The notes under the pieces are model-generated. The model did not search any database. It was given only the letters and a program-made list of their open reading frames with translations, and had not been told where the DNA came from. 64,000 nt of DNA from Armatimonadota bacterium. GTDB lineage: Bacteria; Armatimonadota; Fimbriimonadia; Fimbriimonadales; Fimbriimonadaceae. Positions 10,237 through 18,732 of the stretch are shown in pieces (the stretch's first letter is position 1; each line of letters begins with the position of its first letter). The stretch spans positions 620,001-684,000 of the forward strand of contig JAFDWX010000001.1 in the NCBI GenBank assembly GCA_018268255.1, in the 5' to 3' direction. The position numbers and the translations under genes were made by a program.

Positions 10237-10713
10237 CTACTTCGGTTTGGCGAAGCGGCGCAGTAGGACGTACAGTGGCATCGCGATCACACCGTTGTAT
10301 ATCGCCGTTCCTATTGTAGCTTGAATGAACGGCCCAATGGCGGGGGGAGGAGCGACCAACATGAGGAGAAATTGAGAGATTGCAGTTGCCGCCGCTGCGA
10401 CAAGACCCGCCGCGGGGGCTCCTAGTTCAATTTGTGAATTTCGCACGAACGAGCAGGCAAATCCCGTAAGGGCTCGGGTCAACACGTACTGCGAGAGGTT
10501 CGCGCCTGCCAGCGTCCCTTGGGCCAATCCGAAGAAGAACCCGGTCGCCGCTCCTGAAGAAGGGCGCAAAAAAAGCGCGAGCATGGCTGTGAACACGATC
10601 AGAAAATCGGGCCTTACTCCGAACAGCGCAAGATAGGGTGCTAGGCCGTGTTGTAGAACTGGGCCGATGACGATCAGCACCACTGCCCACACGAACAAGG
10701 ATGGGGATCTCAT
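10237..10713 (-). CDS. mreD: rod shape-determining protein MreD
   Basis: 158 residues, small and very hydrophobic with about five membrane segments (VWAVVLIVIGPVLQHG, PDFLIVFTAMLALFL, AAGLVAAAATAISQFLLML). Identified mainly by context after mreC and by the GAATGFFFGLAQG region, similar to MreD's GFxxGLxxD. Its ATG overlaps the mreC stop as ATGA. Acts with MreBC and the elongasome in the inner membrane. Confidence 0.9.
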   Translation of the reverse strand: MRSPSLFVWAVVLIVIGPVLQHGLAPYLALFGVRPDFLIVFTAMLALFLRPSSGAATGFFFGLAQGTLAGANLSQYVLTRALTGFACSFVRNSQIELGAPAAGLVAAAATAISQFLLMLVAPPPAIGPFIQATIGTAIYNGVIAMPLYVLLRRFAKPK

Positions 10714-11459
10714 TTGAGGATCACAACCTCCTCCAGCCGTGAAACCTGCATAAAGGGAGCGACATCCACCCGCTTGGAGCCGTACTCGGCCTCAAGATTG
10801 GTATTGACCACCTGGCCGATCCTGATGCCCCGTGGAATCCGAGAGCTGTATCCGGAGGTGACGACCAAATCACCGACCTGTGCTTGGACGCCCGCCTCCA
10901 GATACTCGATCACCAGGGAATCTGTGCCCGTTCCTTTGATTAGGCCAGCAGGATTGGGGTCGCGTACGATCATCGCGCCAAGCTGAACCTGGGGAGAGAT
11001 GATCAGGTTCATCTGGCAGGAATTGGCGGTAACGGTGCTCACGATTCCTGCAAGACCAGTCGGCCCGACCACAGGCAGCATGGGTTCAACACCTTGGTTC
11101 GATCCCACGTTAAGGGTCATGCGTCGCTCGTGAGGTAAGTAGGCGATGACTTGAGCCTTGATCGCTTTCCGACCGAAATCACCCGAGGCGAAACCCGACA
11201 TCGCGCGGGCGTCCTCAAGCTGCTGTTCAAGAACTGTGATTCGCTCCGAATAGAACAGCGTTGCCTTCAGCTGATTCTTGAGCGACGCATTTTGCTGTGC
11301 CAAGCCTCGCGCCGAGGCGATCCCTTGTAGGAATTGGATCGTCGAGTTTCCAGCTGAATGGACTGCGGCGATGGGCGGGTTGTAGACGGTTTGATAGAGT
11401 TTGGAGATGGGATCGACGGCGCCGTGCGCCCGCAACTGGTTCTGAAACTTACCCAGCAC
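10710..11459 (-). CDS. mreC: rod shape-determining protein MreC
   Basis: 249 residues from the GTG at 11459. A coiled coil (ARGLAQQNASLKNQLKATLF, then RITVLEQQLEDA) precedes the beta-rich MreC domain (GSNQGVEPMLPVVGPTGLAGIV, VGDLVVTSGYSSRIPRGIRIG). The reading frame continues upstream through SDWIWLVVLLLIGF, a clear membrane anchor expected in MreC, but it contains no ATG, GTG or TTG between an in-frame stop near 11571 and the GTG. The real start is therefore probably a rare codon (for instance GTC at 11510) coupled to the mreB stop at 11516, and the coordinates given are the shortest safe version. Confidence 0.88.
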   Translation of the reverse strand: MLGKFQNQLRAHGAVDPISKLYQTVYNPPIAAVHSAGNSTIQFLQGIASARGLAQQNASLKNQLKATLFYSERITVLEQQLEDARAMSGFASGDFGRKAIKAQVIAYLPHERRMTLNVGSNQGVEPMLPVVGPTGLAGIVSTVTANSCQMNLIISPQVQLGAMIVRDPNPAGLIKGTGTDSLVIEYLEAGVQAQVGDLVVTSGYSSRIPRGIRIGQVVNTNLEAEYGSKRVDVAPFMQVSRLEEVVILK

Positions 11460-11515
11460 GAACCCGATCAGCAGAAGGACAACAAGCCAAATCCAGTCCG
11501 AAAGCCGGACGCGTT

Positions 11516-12580
11516 CTACCCTCTCGATGCTTTCTCCAGCATTCTTCGGATAGCGGGGCGTTCATGGAGCAACTCAAGCATTTTGCCGGTCCCTATCACC
11601 ACGCAGTCCAGAGGATTTTCCGCGATGCGGACCGGCATTCCCGTCTCTTGGGTGATGAGAGTCCCCAGGCCACGGAGCAATGCTCCTCCGCCAGCAAGCA
11701 TGATCCCTGAGTTCATGGCATCCGCGGCAAGTTCGGGTGGAGTCGCCTCCAACGTCAGCTTGATGGCCTCCACAATGGTTGCGACAGGTTCGGCGATCGC
11801 TGCGCGCACTTCCTCGCTGCTGATCATGGCGCTGCGCGGCAATCCCGTGACCATATCGCGCCCTTTGATGGTCATGGACAATTCCTGCTCCATCTTGTAG
11901 GCGCTGCCTAATTCAATCTTGATTTGTTCGGCGGTGCGTTCGCCGATGTAGAGGTTGTAGGCTCGACGCACGTAGTTGATAATCGCCTCGTCCAGTTCGT
12001 CTCCGGCGACGCGTACAGACCGCGAATGGACGATGCCAGCAAGCGAAATGACAGCCACCTCGGTGGTTCCGCCGCCGATGTCGACAATCATGTTGCCAAT
12101 GGGCTCATCGATGGGCATGCCAGCGCCGATGGCGGCGGCCATGGGTTCCTCGATGACGTACGCCTTAGATGCGCCGGATTTACGACTCGCTTCGATGACT
12201 GCGAGACGCTCGACTTCCGTAACGCCAGAGGGGATTCCAACGACAACCGTGATAAAAAGACTCGACCGCCGCGCTGCTTTTTTCACAAAGTCGCGGAGCA
12301 TGGCCTCGGTCTGCACAAAGTCTGCGATAACTCCATCCTTCAAAGGACGTGTCGCGACGATGTTGGCGGGTGTGCGACCCAGCATGCGCTTGGCCTCTTC
12401 ACCAACCGCAAGGACCTCATTGGTGTCCTTGTTGATTGCGACAACACTCGGTTCGCGGAGGATGATTCCCCGTCCGCCCAGATGCACCAGAGTGTTTGCC
12501 GTGCCTAGATCGATGCCAATATCGCGGCGCAATCCACTGAACAACGATCCGAAGAGCGAGCCTCGCCCGTTACGACTCAT
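11516..12580 (-). CDS. mreB: rod shape-determining protein MreB, actin-like
   Basis: 354 residues. ATP-binding cytoskeletal protein guiding lateral wall synthesis. Phosphate 1 motif [14 protein letters not shown], connect and phosphate 2 region [16 protein letters not shown], adenosine motif [14 protein letters not shown], and [14 protein letters not shown] are all present. The ATG at 12580 has GGAGGG seven bases upstream; a TTG one codon earlier is less likely. Heads mreB-mreC-mreD-gdhA. Confidence 0.97.
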   Translation of the reverse strand: MSRNGRGSLFGSLFSGLRRDIGIDLGTANTLVHLGGRGIILREPSVVAINKDTNEVLAVGEEAKRMLGRTPANIVATRPLKDGVIADFVQTEAMLRDFVKKAARRSSLFITVVVGIPSGVTEVERLAVIEASRKSGASKAYVIEEPMAAAIGAGMPIDEPIGNMIVDIGGGTTEVAVISLAGIVHSRSVRVAGDELDEAIINYVRRAYNLYIGERTAEQIKIELGSAYKMEQELSMTIKGRDMVTGLPRSAMISSEEVRAAIAEPVATIVEAIKLTLEATPPELAADAMNSGIMLAGGGALLRGLGTLITQETGMPVRIAENPLDCVVIGTGKMLELLHERPAIRRMLEKASRG

Positions 12581-12738
12581 CAACCGGCCCTCCGATCACC
12601 ATGGGAGCACCCGATTGGGGCAAAGAGTTTTCAGCACAATTTCTTGAGTCGAAGTGAATATCACGCACGTTGTTTTTGCGACCTTGGATGGCACTTAGCC
12701 AGCCGACTTCCAATTCTCTACATTCTGTCGCAAAATCA

Positions 12739-12775
12739 GGCTGGGTCACCCTGAAATCGTCAAGATGGGCCAGCC
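12739..12775 (-). terminator. probable terminator after the Pro/Gly-repeat gene
   Basis: On the minus strand GGCTGGCCC pairs with GGG (bulge) CCAGCC and is followed by TGATTTTG. It lies in the 237-base gap between the small repeat-protein gene and mreB; the remainder of the gap presumably holds the mreB promoter, for which no convincing pair of boxes was seen. Confidence 0.5.
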
Positions 12776-12817
12776 TAATTTTAGTGGAGTGGTCGAAACC
12801 TCTCGTTCCGGGCCAAA

Positions 12818-13147
12818 TTATCCGGCTTGTGCGGCAAGCTTCGGCTTAGATGAGGCTCCCGGAGGAGCTCCCGGCGCTCCTGGAGGGGCACCCGGTGCCC
12901 CAGGAGGTACTCCCGGTGCGCCTGTCGGAGCCATGGATCCACCCTGAGCCGCCTGCGTGCTGCTCCCTGCATTTGGTAGTCCAGCCTGCAACTGGATTGC
13001 GCTCTTCGGAATCTCGACAGGAGTGATGGGAACGGGCTCCGGTCGAGCCGGAGTTTCGGGCTGGCGAGCTTGGGTGATGCCGACCACCGCGACGATAATC
13101 GCGATGACAGCGCAGACACCCGTGACAATCCAATCAGTTTGCTTCAT
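12818..13147 (-). CDS. small membrane-anchored Pro/Gly-repeat protein
   Basis: 109 residues. Residues 6-25 form one membrane segment (IVTGVCAVIAIIVAVVGI); the remainder is low-complexity, first Pro/Glu-rich (PETPARPEPVPITPVEIP) and near the end four near-repeats of GAPG(V/A)PP. That is a short collagen-like or polyproline stretch. SD-like AAGGAAAG stands before the ATG, 32 bases after purH. The end of the protein is SSKPKLAAQAG. Not recognised; a linker or wall-spanning role is a guess. Lies between purH and the mre operon. Confidence 0.75.
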   Translation of the reverse strand: MKQTDWIVTGVCAVIAIIVAVVGITQARQPETPARPEPVPITPVEIPKSAIQLQAGLPNAGSSTQAAQGGSMAPTGAPGVPPGAPGAPPGAPGAPPGASSKPKLAAQAG

Positions 13148-13179
13148 AACGGAAGACTTTCCTTGCGTGATATTTTAAC

Positions 13180-14718
13180 CTAGTGTCGGAAGTGGCGACT
13201 ATGAGTAAATACCATCGCCACGCCTAATTCGTTCGATTTTTCGATGACCGCCTGGTCCTGCTTGCTTCCACCGGGCTGAATCACCGCAACAATACCAGCT
13301 TCGGCGGCTGCTTCGATACTATCCGAGAATGGGAAGAACGCGTCGCTCGCTAGGACCGCGCCTTTGGCCTTTTCTCCTGCCTGGAGCAGTGCGAGACGAA
13401 CGGACTGCACCCGGTTCATTTGACCGGCTCCCACTCCCAGGAGGCGATCCACGGTGCCTACCACAATTGCGTTGGACTTGACATGCTTCACCACGCTCCA
13501 TTGGAATCGTAGGGATTTCCATTCCTCTTCCGTAGGCGTTCGCCGACTCGCAACCTCCCACTCGGTTGCAGGCGCCTCATCGGTCTCCTGAACCAACACT
13601 CCTCCGCGCACCGTTCGCAGAGAGATCTCGGGGTGGGAAGGCGGCAGCGGAACTTCAACCAATCGAACCGTTTGACCCCACCCTGATCGATTCGCGAAGA
13701 CATCCAAAGCTTCGGGGGTGAATCTTGTGGCCAATATCACCTCGAGGAAGTTGCCTTTTTGGGCCATTGCTTCGGCAGCCGCGAGGTCGACTTCTCCGTT
13801 GAAGGCTGCAATCCCACCAAAAGCTGAGATGGGATCAGCTTCGCGTGCTGCGATATAGGCGTCTCCAAAGGTCGAGGCTGTCGCCGCGCCGCACGGATTG
13901 CCGTGCTTGATAATCGCGCACGAATACGGAGGCAGGTCCCCCACCAACTCCCACGCGCCATCGCTATCCAAAATGTTGTTGTAGCTCAGCTCCTTGCCGG
14001 CGAGCATCGTTCCCATGGCAACGCCTGGCGCACCGAGCGGATCAACATACAACGCCGCGCTTTGGTGAGGATTCTCGCCATACCGCATCGACTGCACCAG
14101 TCGATATCCCATGGTGAGGGTGTCTGAAAGCGGGTTGTCCCCGGCTGCGTGGGAAAAATATCGAGAGATAACCGAATCGTAGTAGGCGGTGTGTCGAAAC
14201 GCCTTTGCCATCAGACTCTTGCGAAGTTCGGGGAGGTTGTTTTGGTCGATGGCTTCCAAAATGAGCGGATAATCCAATGGATCCACGATCACCGCGACGT
14301 TGGCGTGGTTTTTTGCGGCTGCTCGGATCATCGCAGGGCCTCCAATATCGATGGACTCAACCGCCTCATCATAGGTGTGGGTCGATCGGACGGTCTCCTC
14401 AAAGGCGTAGAGATTCACCGCGAGAATCGAAATGGGAACGATCCCTGAAGTTTCCATCTGATGCCGGTGGGAGTCCAAACGAGTGTCGCCCAAAAGCGCA
14501 CCGTGAACCATGGGATGCAGGGTCTTGAGGCGTCCGTCCATCATTTCAGGGAATTGCGTGACTTCGCTCACGTCGATCACTGCAATTCCTGCGGCTCGGA
14601 GCTCTCGGGCGGTGCCTCCGGTGCTTAATATCTCGAATCCCCGTTCGGCGAGCCCTTTGCCAAATTCGACGACGCCGGACTTGTCAGTAACTGAAATAAG
14701 AGCTCTCGGATTTGGCAT
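13180..14718 (-). CDS. purH: bifunctional AICAR transformylase/IMP cyclohydrolase
   Basis: 512 residues, standard length. Catalyses the last two steps of IMP synthesis. The N-terminal cyclohydrolase domain has SVTDKSG, LSTGGTA and DGRLKTLHP; the transformylase domain has KHGNPCGAA and SDAFFPFSDSIE plus QPGGSKQD. Starts 12 bases after the upstream membrane-protein gene, likely co-transcribed. purE lies alone at 40.2 kb, so purine genes are scattered. Confidence 0.97.
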   Translation of the reverse strand: MPNPRALISVTDKSGVVEFGKGLAERGFEILSTGGTARELRAAGIAVIDVSEVTQFPEMMDGRLKTLHPMVHGALLGDTRLDSHRHQMETSGIVPISILAVNLYAFEETVRSTHTYDEAVESIDIGGPAMIRAAAKNHANVAVIVDPLDYPLILEAIDQNNLPELRKSLMAKAFRHTAYYDSVISRYFSHAAGDNPLSDTLTMGYRLVQSMRYGENPHQSAALYVDPLGAPGVAMGTMLAGKELSYNNILDSDGAWELVGDLPPYSCAIIKHGNPCGAATASTFGDAYIAAREADPISAFGGIAAFNGEVDLAAAEAMAQKGNFLEVILATRFTPEALDVFANRSGWGQTVRLVEVPLPPSHPEISLRTVRGGVLVQETDEAPATEWEVASRRTPTEEEWKSLRFQWSVVKHVKSNAIVVGTVDRLLGVGAGQMNRVQSVRLALLQAGEKAKGAVLASDAFFPFSDSIEAAAEAGIVAVIQPGGSKQDQAVIEKSNELGVAMVFTHSRHFRH

Positions 14719-14730
14719 GGTGAATGGAAG

Positions 14731-16314
14731 TTAGGGATTGATGGGCTGGGATTGGTCGGGATCGCCCGATGCGGGATCCTGCGGGCCGGTAGGCTCCGCC
14801 TCGATCCGAACCGTGACAACTTTGGACTGGATCATCAGGCCGTTTTGGTCATAGGCCCGCAACTGGATTTCGGTGTCGCCGTCGATTTGAACCTCGATGG
14901 TCCCCTGATTGCCATCCAAATCACGCACAACTCGGTTGACGAGCAACTCGGCCCGAGCTGCCTTAACTGTTTGCCACCGTACGGTGACGACCGTGCCTGG
15001 TTGCTCTACGGTGAGAGGCTCAACTTTGAATTGGCCAATGGCAGCGGTGCTCCGACGCACCACCATTACCGAAACCTCACGCGAGTCGATCTCGCCTTTG
15101 GCGTTTTCGGCGACAAGCTTGAGCGTGACCTTGCCCAATCGGTCCGGGGCTGGCACTTCGATCTCGTTGCTCGTGATTTTGGGATCCAGAGACAGCATCA
15201 TCGGGTAGAGGGTGAGTCTAACTACCGAATCATTGGTTGTGTACTGGATCGGGATCTTTGCGCCGAGATCCACTTCCTTGACGGGGATATTCAGGGACAG
15301 GATGCGAGGTTCTGGCACTACGGGAGGTTCTGTGACCTCGAACTCCCGCCGCACCGGATCGCTGATTCGGTCGCCTCTGCTTGCCACCGCAACCACTTCG
15401 TACTTCTTGGCCAATGCCGGTACGAACGTGTAGCTCCCTGTTTGGGTAAGAAGGACCCGCTTCTGCCCATCGATCGTGAGCTCAAGCTTGGTGGCGTGGG
15501 CGATTCGGTAGTCGATCTTGATCGAGTTTCCTACCATCACCTTGGTGTCGCTCAGCACCAAATCCTCCACAGTGGGAGCCTTGGGAAAAGACCAGATCCA
15601 GAAGGCGATCAGGCTCACCAAAAACAGAAGGCCGATGACCACACCAGGAGCAGCTAGCGCGCGTTGCTCGATCTGGGCTTGGGCACTGCCACCCACACTG
15701 GGCAACTCTCGGCTGCGAGCATTGACCGTGAGCCCGTAGAGCCTGGAATTCGCAAACAATGGTCGTCGGGTTGTGGAAACCGTGAAGGGAACCGTTCGTT
15801 CCTGGCCGGGGCCAAGGGTCATCTGGGCAACCGGGAACTCGAATTCGCAGGCATCGTCGGTGTCTGTCCCGGTCAGGAGCAGATTATGCTCGCTGTTGCC
15901 CAAATTCATCGCGGTAACGGAGAATTCTGCGGTCCGTTTGAACGGAGTGAGGATCCCTTTGCGGGGTGCGACATCCACGCTGAGATGGTGAAAGGCCTTG
16001 ATCGTGAGCGTGGCGGGACAGCTCCGCGCTTCTCCGCTCTCCAAGGATCGGACGTGAACGATGAACGGGTAAGCGCCAGCGGGACTTTCGCTTGCCCGAA
16101 GGGGTTTGATCTGGACAGCCTCTTGCTGCGTGTCGTTGGGGTGCAGCGTGACCGTTGGTACAGGTAAGGCGTACCACTCGGGATCGAGACCTTCGACCAT
16201 GATTTCGTAGGTCTCGACTTCGGGGCCGGTGTGTTCAATCGTCAACCCGAGTGGGCTGTTGGCGCCGGCTTCGACCTCTATTTTGTCGGTTGCGAGCTGG
16301 ACGCGAAAGCTCAT
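14731..16314 (-). CDS. membrane protein with Ig-like domains on both sides of one membrane segment
   Basis: 527 residues. Residues 1-210 are two beta domains resembling NEW3/COG1470-type modules (VEAGANSPLGLTIEHTG, KAFHHLSVDVAPRKG). A single membrane segment follows (APGVVIGLLFLVSLIAFWIW), then about three Ig-like repeats of roughly 90 residues with recurring DLGAKIPIQYTT, NSIKIDYRIAHA and GTVVTVRWQTV patterns, ending in a Pro/Asp-rich tail. No catalytic motif. No signal peptide, so which side faces out is unclear. ATG at 16314 has TACAAT nine bases upstream. Function unknown; co-transcribed with purH. Confidence 0.8.
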   Translation of the reverse strand: MSFRVQLATDKIEVEAGANSPLGLTIEHTGPEVETYEIMVEGLDPEWYALPVPTVTLHPNDTQQEAVQIKPLRASESPAGAYPFIVHVRSLESGEARSCPATLTIKAFHHLSVDVAPRKGILTPFKRTAEFSVTAMNLGNSEHNLLLTGTDTDDACEFEFPVAQMTLGPGQERTVPFTVSTTRRPLFANSRLYGLTVNARSRELPSVGGSAQAQIEQRALAAPGVVIGLLFLVSLIAFWIWSFPKAPTVEDLVLSDTKVMVGNSIKIDYRIAHATKLELTIDGQKRVLLTQTGSYTFVPALAKKYEVVAVASRGDRISDPVRREFEVTEPPVVPEPRILSLNIPVKEVDLGAKIPIQYTTNDSVVRLTLYPMMLSLDPKITSNEIEVPAPDRLGKVTLKLVAENAKGEIDSREVSVMVVRRSTAAIGQFKVEPLTVEQPGTVVTVRWQTVKAARAELLVNRVVRDLDGNQGTIEVQIDGDTEIQLRAYDQNGLMIQSKVVTVRIEAEPTGPQDPASGDPDQSQPINP

Positions 16315-16323
16315 GAGCACATC

Positions 16324-16329
16324 ATTGTA
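16324..16329 (-). promoter_or_regulatory. -10 box (TACAAT) of the Ig-like protein/purH operon
   Basis: Minus-strand TACAAT, nine bases before the ATG at 16314. It faces a second TACAAT on the plus strand at 16345, giving a compact divergent promoter pair. Confidence 0.6.
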
Positions 16330-16344
16330 GCACCCACGACTGAA

Positions 16345-16350
16345 TACAAT
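16345..16350 (+). promoter_or_regulatory. -10 box (TACAAT) of the ceramidase-like gene
   Basis: TACAAT followed by exactly six bases and the ATG at 16357, which would make the first transcribed base the A of the start codon. Confidence 0.65.
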
Positions 16351-16356
16351 ACGAAA

Positions 16357-17622
16357 ATGATCTCCCTCGCACTGTTAGCAGTGTCTGCTAACACCTTATA
16401 CGTTGGATTTGGGACGGCAAGCATCGTGCCGCCTGAGCCTCTACCTTTGGGAGGGTACACCGCTCGCAAGGATGCTCTGATGCTGGACGATGGCAAAGGC
16501 GACGATCTGAAAGTGCGAGTTCTGGTAATCAAACGAGGTGATATGAAAGTTGCGATTGCCAGCGCAGACCTGCTGACAATTCCCGCGAGCCTTAACGATG
16601 CAGTTGAAGAGCATCTGGACCCGACTCTTCATCTCTATCTGGCAGCAACCCACACCCACTGCGCCCCAGATAGCCAGATGCTGAATGACAAGATGACCTT
16701 TAAGGTTCCGGGGATTGCCAAGTTCGACCGAAAGTGGTTGGAGTGGTTCAGCCAGCGAATCGGGGTTGCGGTGGAGGATGCCGAGAAAGACTGCGTCCAT
16801 CCGGTGACCTCCATGGCTATCGAGCGGGGAACTCGAGATTTGAACCGTGGACGTCGGCCCAAGGCCGACCCGAGCAAGTCTCGACTCCTCATTCAGCTCA
16901 CCTCAGGTTCGAGCCACTACTCCATATTCAGCTACGCAGCCCACGCCACCAATTACGACGAGAAGGAACTTCACACTCGTGGCGATTGGCCGGGCGTACT
17001 TTCCAAGAAGCTTGAGCCAGGATTGGTTTTGGCCGGTGCAATCGGAGATGTTTCGCCAGCGGGGAAGGGCGAAACGCCTGAAGCAAGAGTTTCCTCGATG
17101 GCCGAGGGGCTGCTTAAAAAGGATCCGAAGGATCGAACCCGCCTCATCACCATCTCCGATTCTTTCCCGTTCGAATGGCGAGAAGCTCCCATCGAACTCG
17201 CCAAGCCCAGCCCACACCCGGACTTTGCCAAAGCTAACGGAGTTAATAATGCGCTGGCCCAGATGGCGGTTTCGGCATTCGCGCCCAAAATGGCCAGCGT
17301 TCGAATGGTACGGCTCGGGCCGGTTGCCCTGATTGGGATACCCGGCGAGCCGTCGTCCCATCTCGGCAAAGCTTGGGAGGCGGTGGCCACTCAAATGGGT
17401 TGCGACTTCCCGGTTGTGAACAGCCACGTGGGCGGATGGATCGGCTATCTGCTGGATCCCGAAGACTACGCGCGCGGAGGCTATGAGGCCACGCTGAACT
17501 TCTATGGCAAAGATGGCTCCATCCCGGTCGGAAATGCCGTCAAAACAGCTCTGAGTCAGCTTTGGGTTAAGCCCACGGAAGCGCGTCGCGATAGTGGTGG
17601 AACTCGCCAGCGCAGACAGTAA
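16357..17622 (+). CDS. neutral/alkaline ceramidase-like protein
   Basis: 421 residues. N-terminal YVGFGTASIVPPEPLPLGGY matches the start of the neutral/alkaline non-lysosomal ceramidase N-terminal domain, followed by KVAIASADLLTIP, the zinc-type THTHCAP and later YAAHATNYDE. Bacterial members are often secreted amidases of unknown substrate. A weak signal sequence (MISLALLAVSANTLYVG) is possible. No C-terminal ceramidase domain. Starts at 16357 just after TACAAT. Its 3' end overlaps yraN by 56 bases, tail to tail. Confidence 0.8.
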   Translation: MISLALLAVSANTLYVGFGTASIVPPEPLPLGGYTARKDALMLDDGKGDDLKVRVLVIKRGDMKVAIASADLLTIPASLNDAVEEHLDPTLHLYLAATHTHCAPDSQMLNDKMTFKVPGIAKFDRKWLEWFSQRIGVAVEDAEKDCVHPVTSMAIERGTRDLNRGRRPKADPSKSRLLIQLTSGSSHYSIFSYAAHATNYDEKELHTRGDWPGVLSKKLEPGLVLAGAIGDVSPAGKGETPEARVSSMAEGLLKKDPKDRTRLITISDSFPFEWREAPIELAKPSPHPDFAKANGVNNALAQMAVSAFAPKMASVRMVRLGPVALIGIPGEPSSHLGKAWEAVATQMGCDFPVVNSHVGGWIGYLLDPEDYARGGYEATLNFYGKDGSIPVGNAVKTALSQLWVKPTEARRDSGGTRQRRQ

Positions 17623-17959
17623 CGACATCGAACCGGCATTCCGCATATGGTCCCGGATATTGCAGCATGTACTCGTCGGCGGCTAGCCGGAGTCGTTCGA
17701 TCTTGCCCTCATCGATCCGGGCTTCGGCACCTGACGCTAGGGATTGCTTGACTTCCACCAGCACCAGTATTTCGCCATCCAGCGCGACGAGATCGATCTC
17801 CCCCGATCGGCTTTTGAACCGGCGAGTGATGATGGTAAAGCCCAAATCCAGCAGGAATCGAGCGGCCGCGTCTTCGGCTTCGACGCCTACACGACGAGCA
17901 GCGCGGGCTCTTCGACCAGCACTCGAACCGGGGCGAACGATCTTCGATGAATCGGACAA
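17567..17959 (-). CDS. YraN/UPF0102 endonuclease-like protein
   Basis: 130 residues from a TTG at 17959. Family core AEDAAARFLLDLGFTIITRRFKS, then the PD-(D/E)XK-like residues GEIDLVALDGEILVLVEVK. The RNase HII-YraN gene order is common in bacteria. There is no ATG or GTG in frame before the conserved core, so the gene overlaps rnhB by 73 bases. Cellular role unproven. Confidence 0.88.
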   Translation of the reverse strand: MSDSSKIVRPGSSAGRRARAARRVGVEAEDAAARFLLDLGFTIITRRFKSRSGEIDLVALDGEILVLVEVKQSLASGAEARIDEGKIERLRLAADEYMLQYPGPYAECRFDVVTVCAGEFHHYRDALPWA

Positions 17960-18567
17960 GGGCCGTACTTCCTCAGGGCATCCAGATGCTCGGGTGTGGG
18001 GTAGCCGAAATGGTGCTGGAACCCATACTTAGGATACTGGACTGCGTATTCCAGCATCAAATCATCGCGTTGCTGCTTGGCGATGATGCTGGCGGCGGCA
18101 ACCGCTGCATACAATCCGTCGCCCTTGACCACTGGGTGCATCCGCACGCGTGATCCGGCAGGAATTCGATTGCCATCGACAAAGGCTTCCTTGATGTGGA
18201 TTCCCAATGCCTCCACCGAGGTTCGCATGGCGACCATTGTTGCCTCGAGGATGTTGATTTCGTCGATGGTTTGAGAATCCACAGCGTGCCAAGCGAACTC
18301 CGCGTGATTCACGATGCGCTGATATTGCTCGGCGCGTTGCTGGCGAGTGAGCTTCTTGGAATCTTGGATGCCTTCGAGCTCAAACGATTCCGGCAAGAGC
18401 ACCGCCGCCGCCACAACGGGACCCGCCAAAGGCCCTCGCCCAGCTTCATCCACCCCCGCGATGCCCGGAGTTGCGATGAGCGTGCACGAAGTCTCGGTGA
18501 ATCGGATCATGGTTCCGATAACACCGGACGATTGAACAGGCTGGGATGGCGCGGGTTTTCTCGCCAT
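17887..18567 (-). CDS. rnhB: ribonuclease HII
   Basis: 226 residues. Removes RNA from RNA-DNA hybrids, including single ribonucleotides. Motif GVDEAGRGPLAGPVVAAAV carries the first Asp-Glu pair, DGNRIP a further catalytic Asp, and AAVAAASIIAKQQRD the conserved AASIxAKxxRD. The start at 18567 has GGAG three bases upstream; a second ATG at 18510 would give a more usual N-terminus, so the start is uncertain. Confidence 0.95.
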   Translation of the reverse strand: MARKPAPSQPVQSSGVIGTMIRFTETSCTLIATPGIAGVDEAGRGPLAGPVVAAAVLLPESFELEGIQDSKKLTRQQRAEQYQRIVNHAEFAWHAVDSQTIDEINILEATMVAMRTSVEALGIHIKEAFVDGNRIPAGSRVRMHPVVKGDGLYAAVAAASIIAKQQRDDLMLEYAVQYPKYGFQHHFGYPTPEHLDALRKYGPCPIHRRSFAPVRVLVEEPALLVV

Positions 18568-18732
18568 GGGCTCCAAAGAGATACCCGAATCGAGGACTCA
18601 CTGGGAGAACTGGGGACGATGGGGCGACCTGAAGAATCGACAGTGCGGGCGCCTTGTGTTCCAGAAGACGTCCGTCCCAAAATCCCGCCTCGCGCAGGTG
18701 GCAATTGGCATCATAGATCAGTGCGCAGGCTT
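18568..18732. other. gap between rnhB and the accessory island
   Basis: 165 bases. No gene, clear promoter or repeat was recognised; it marks the edge between housekeeping genes and the AT-richer island. Confidence 0.4.
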
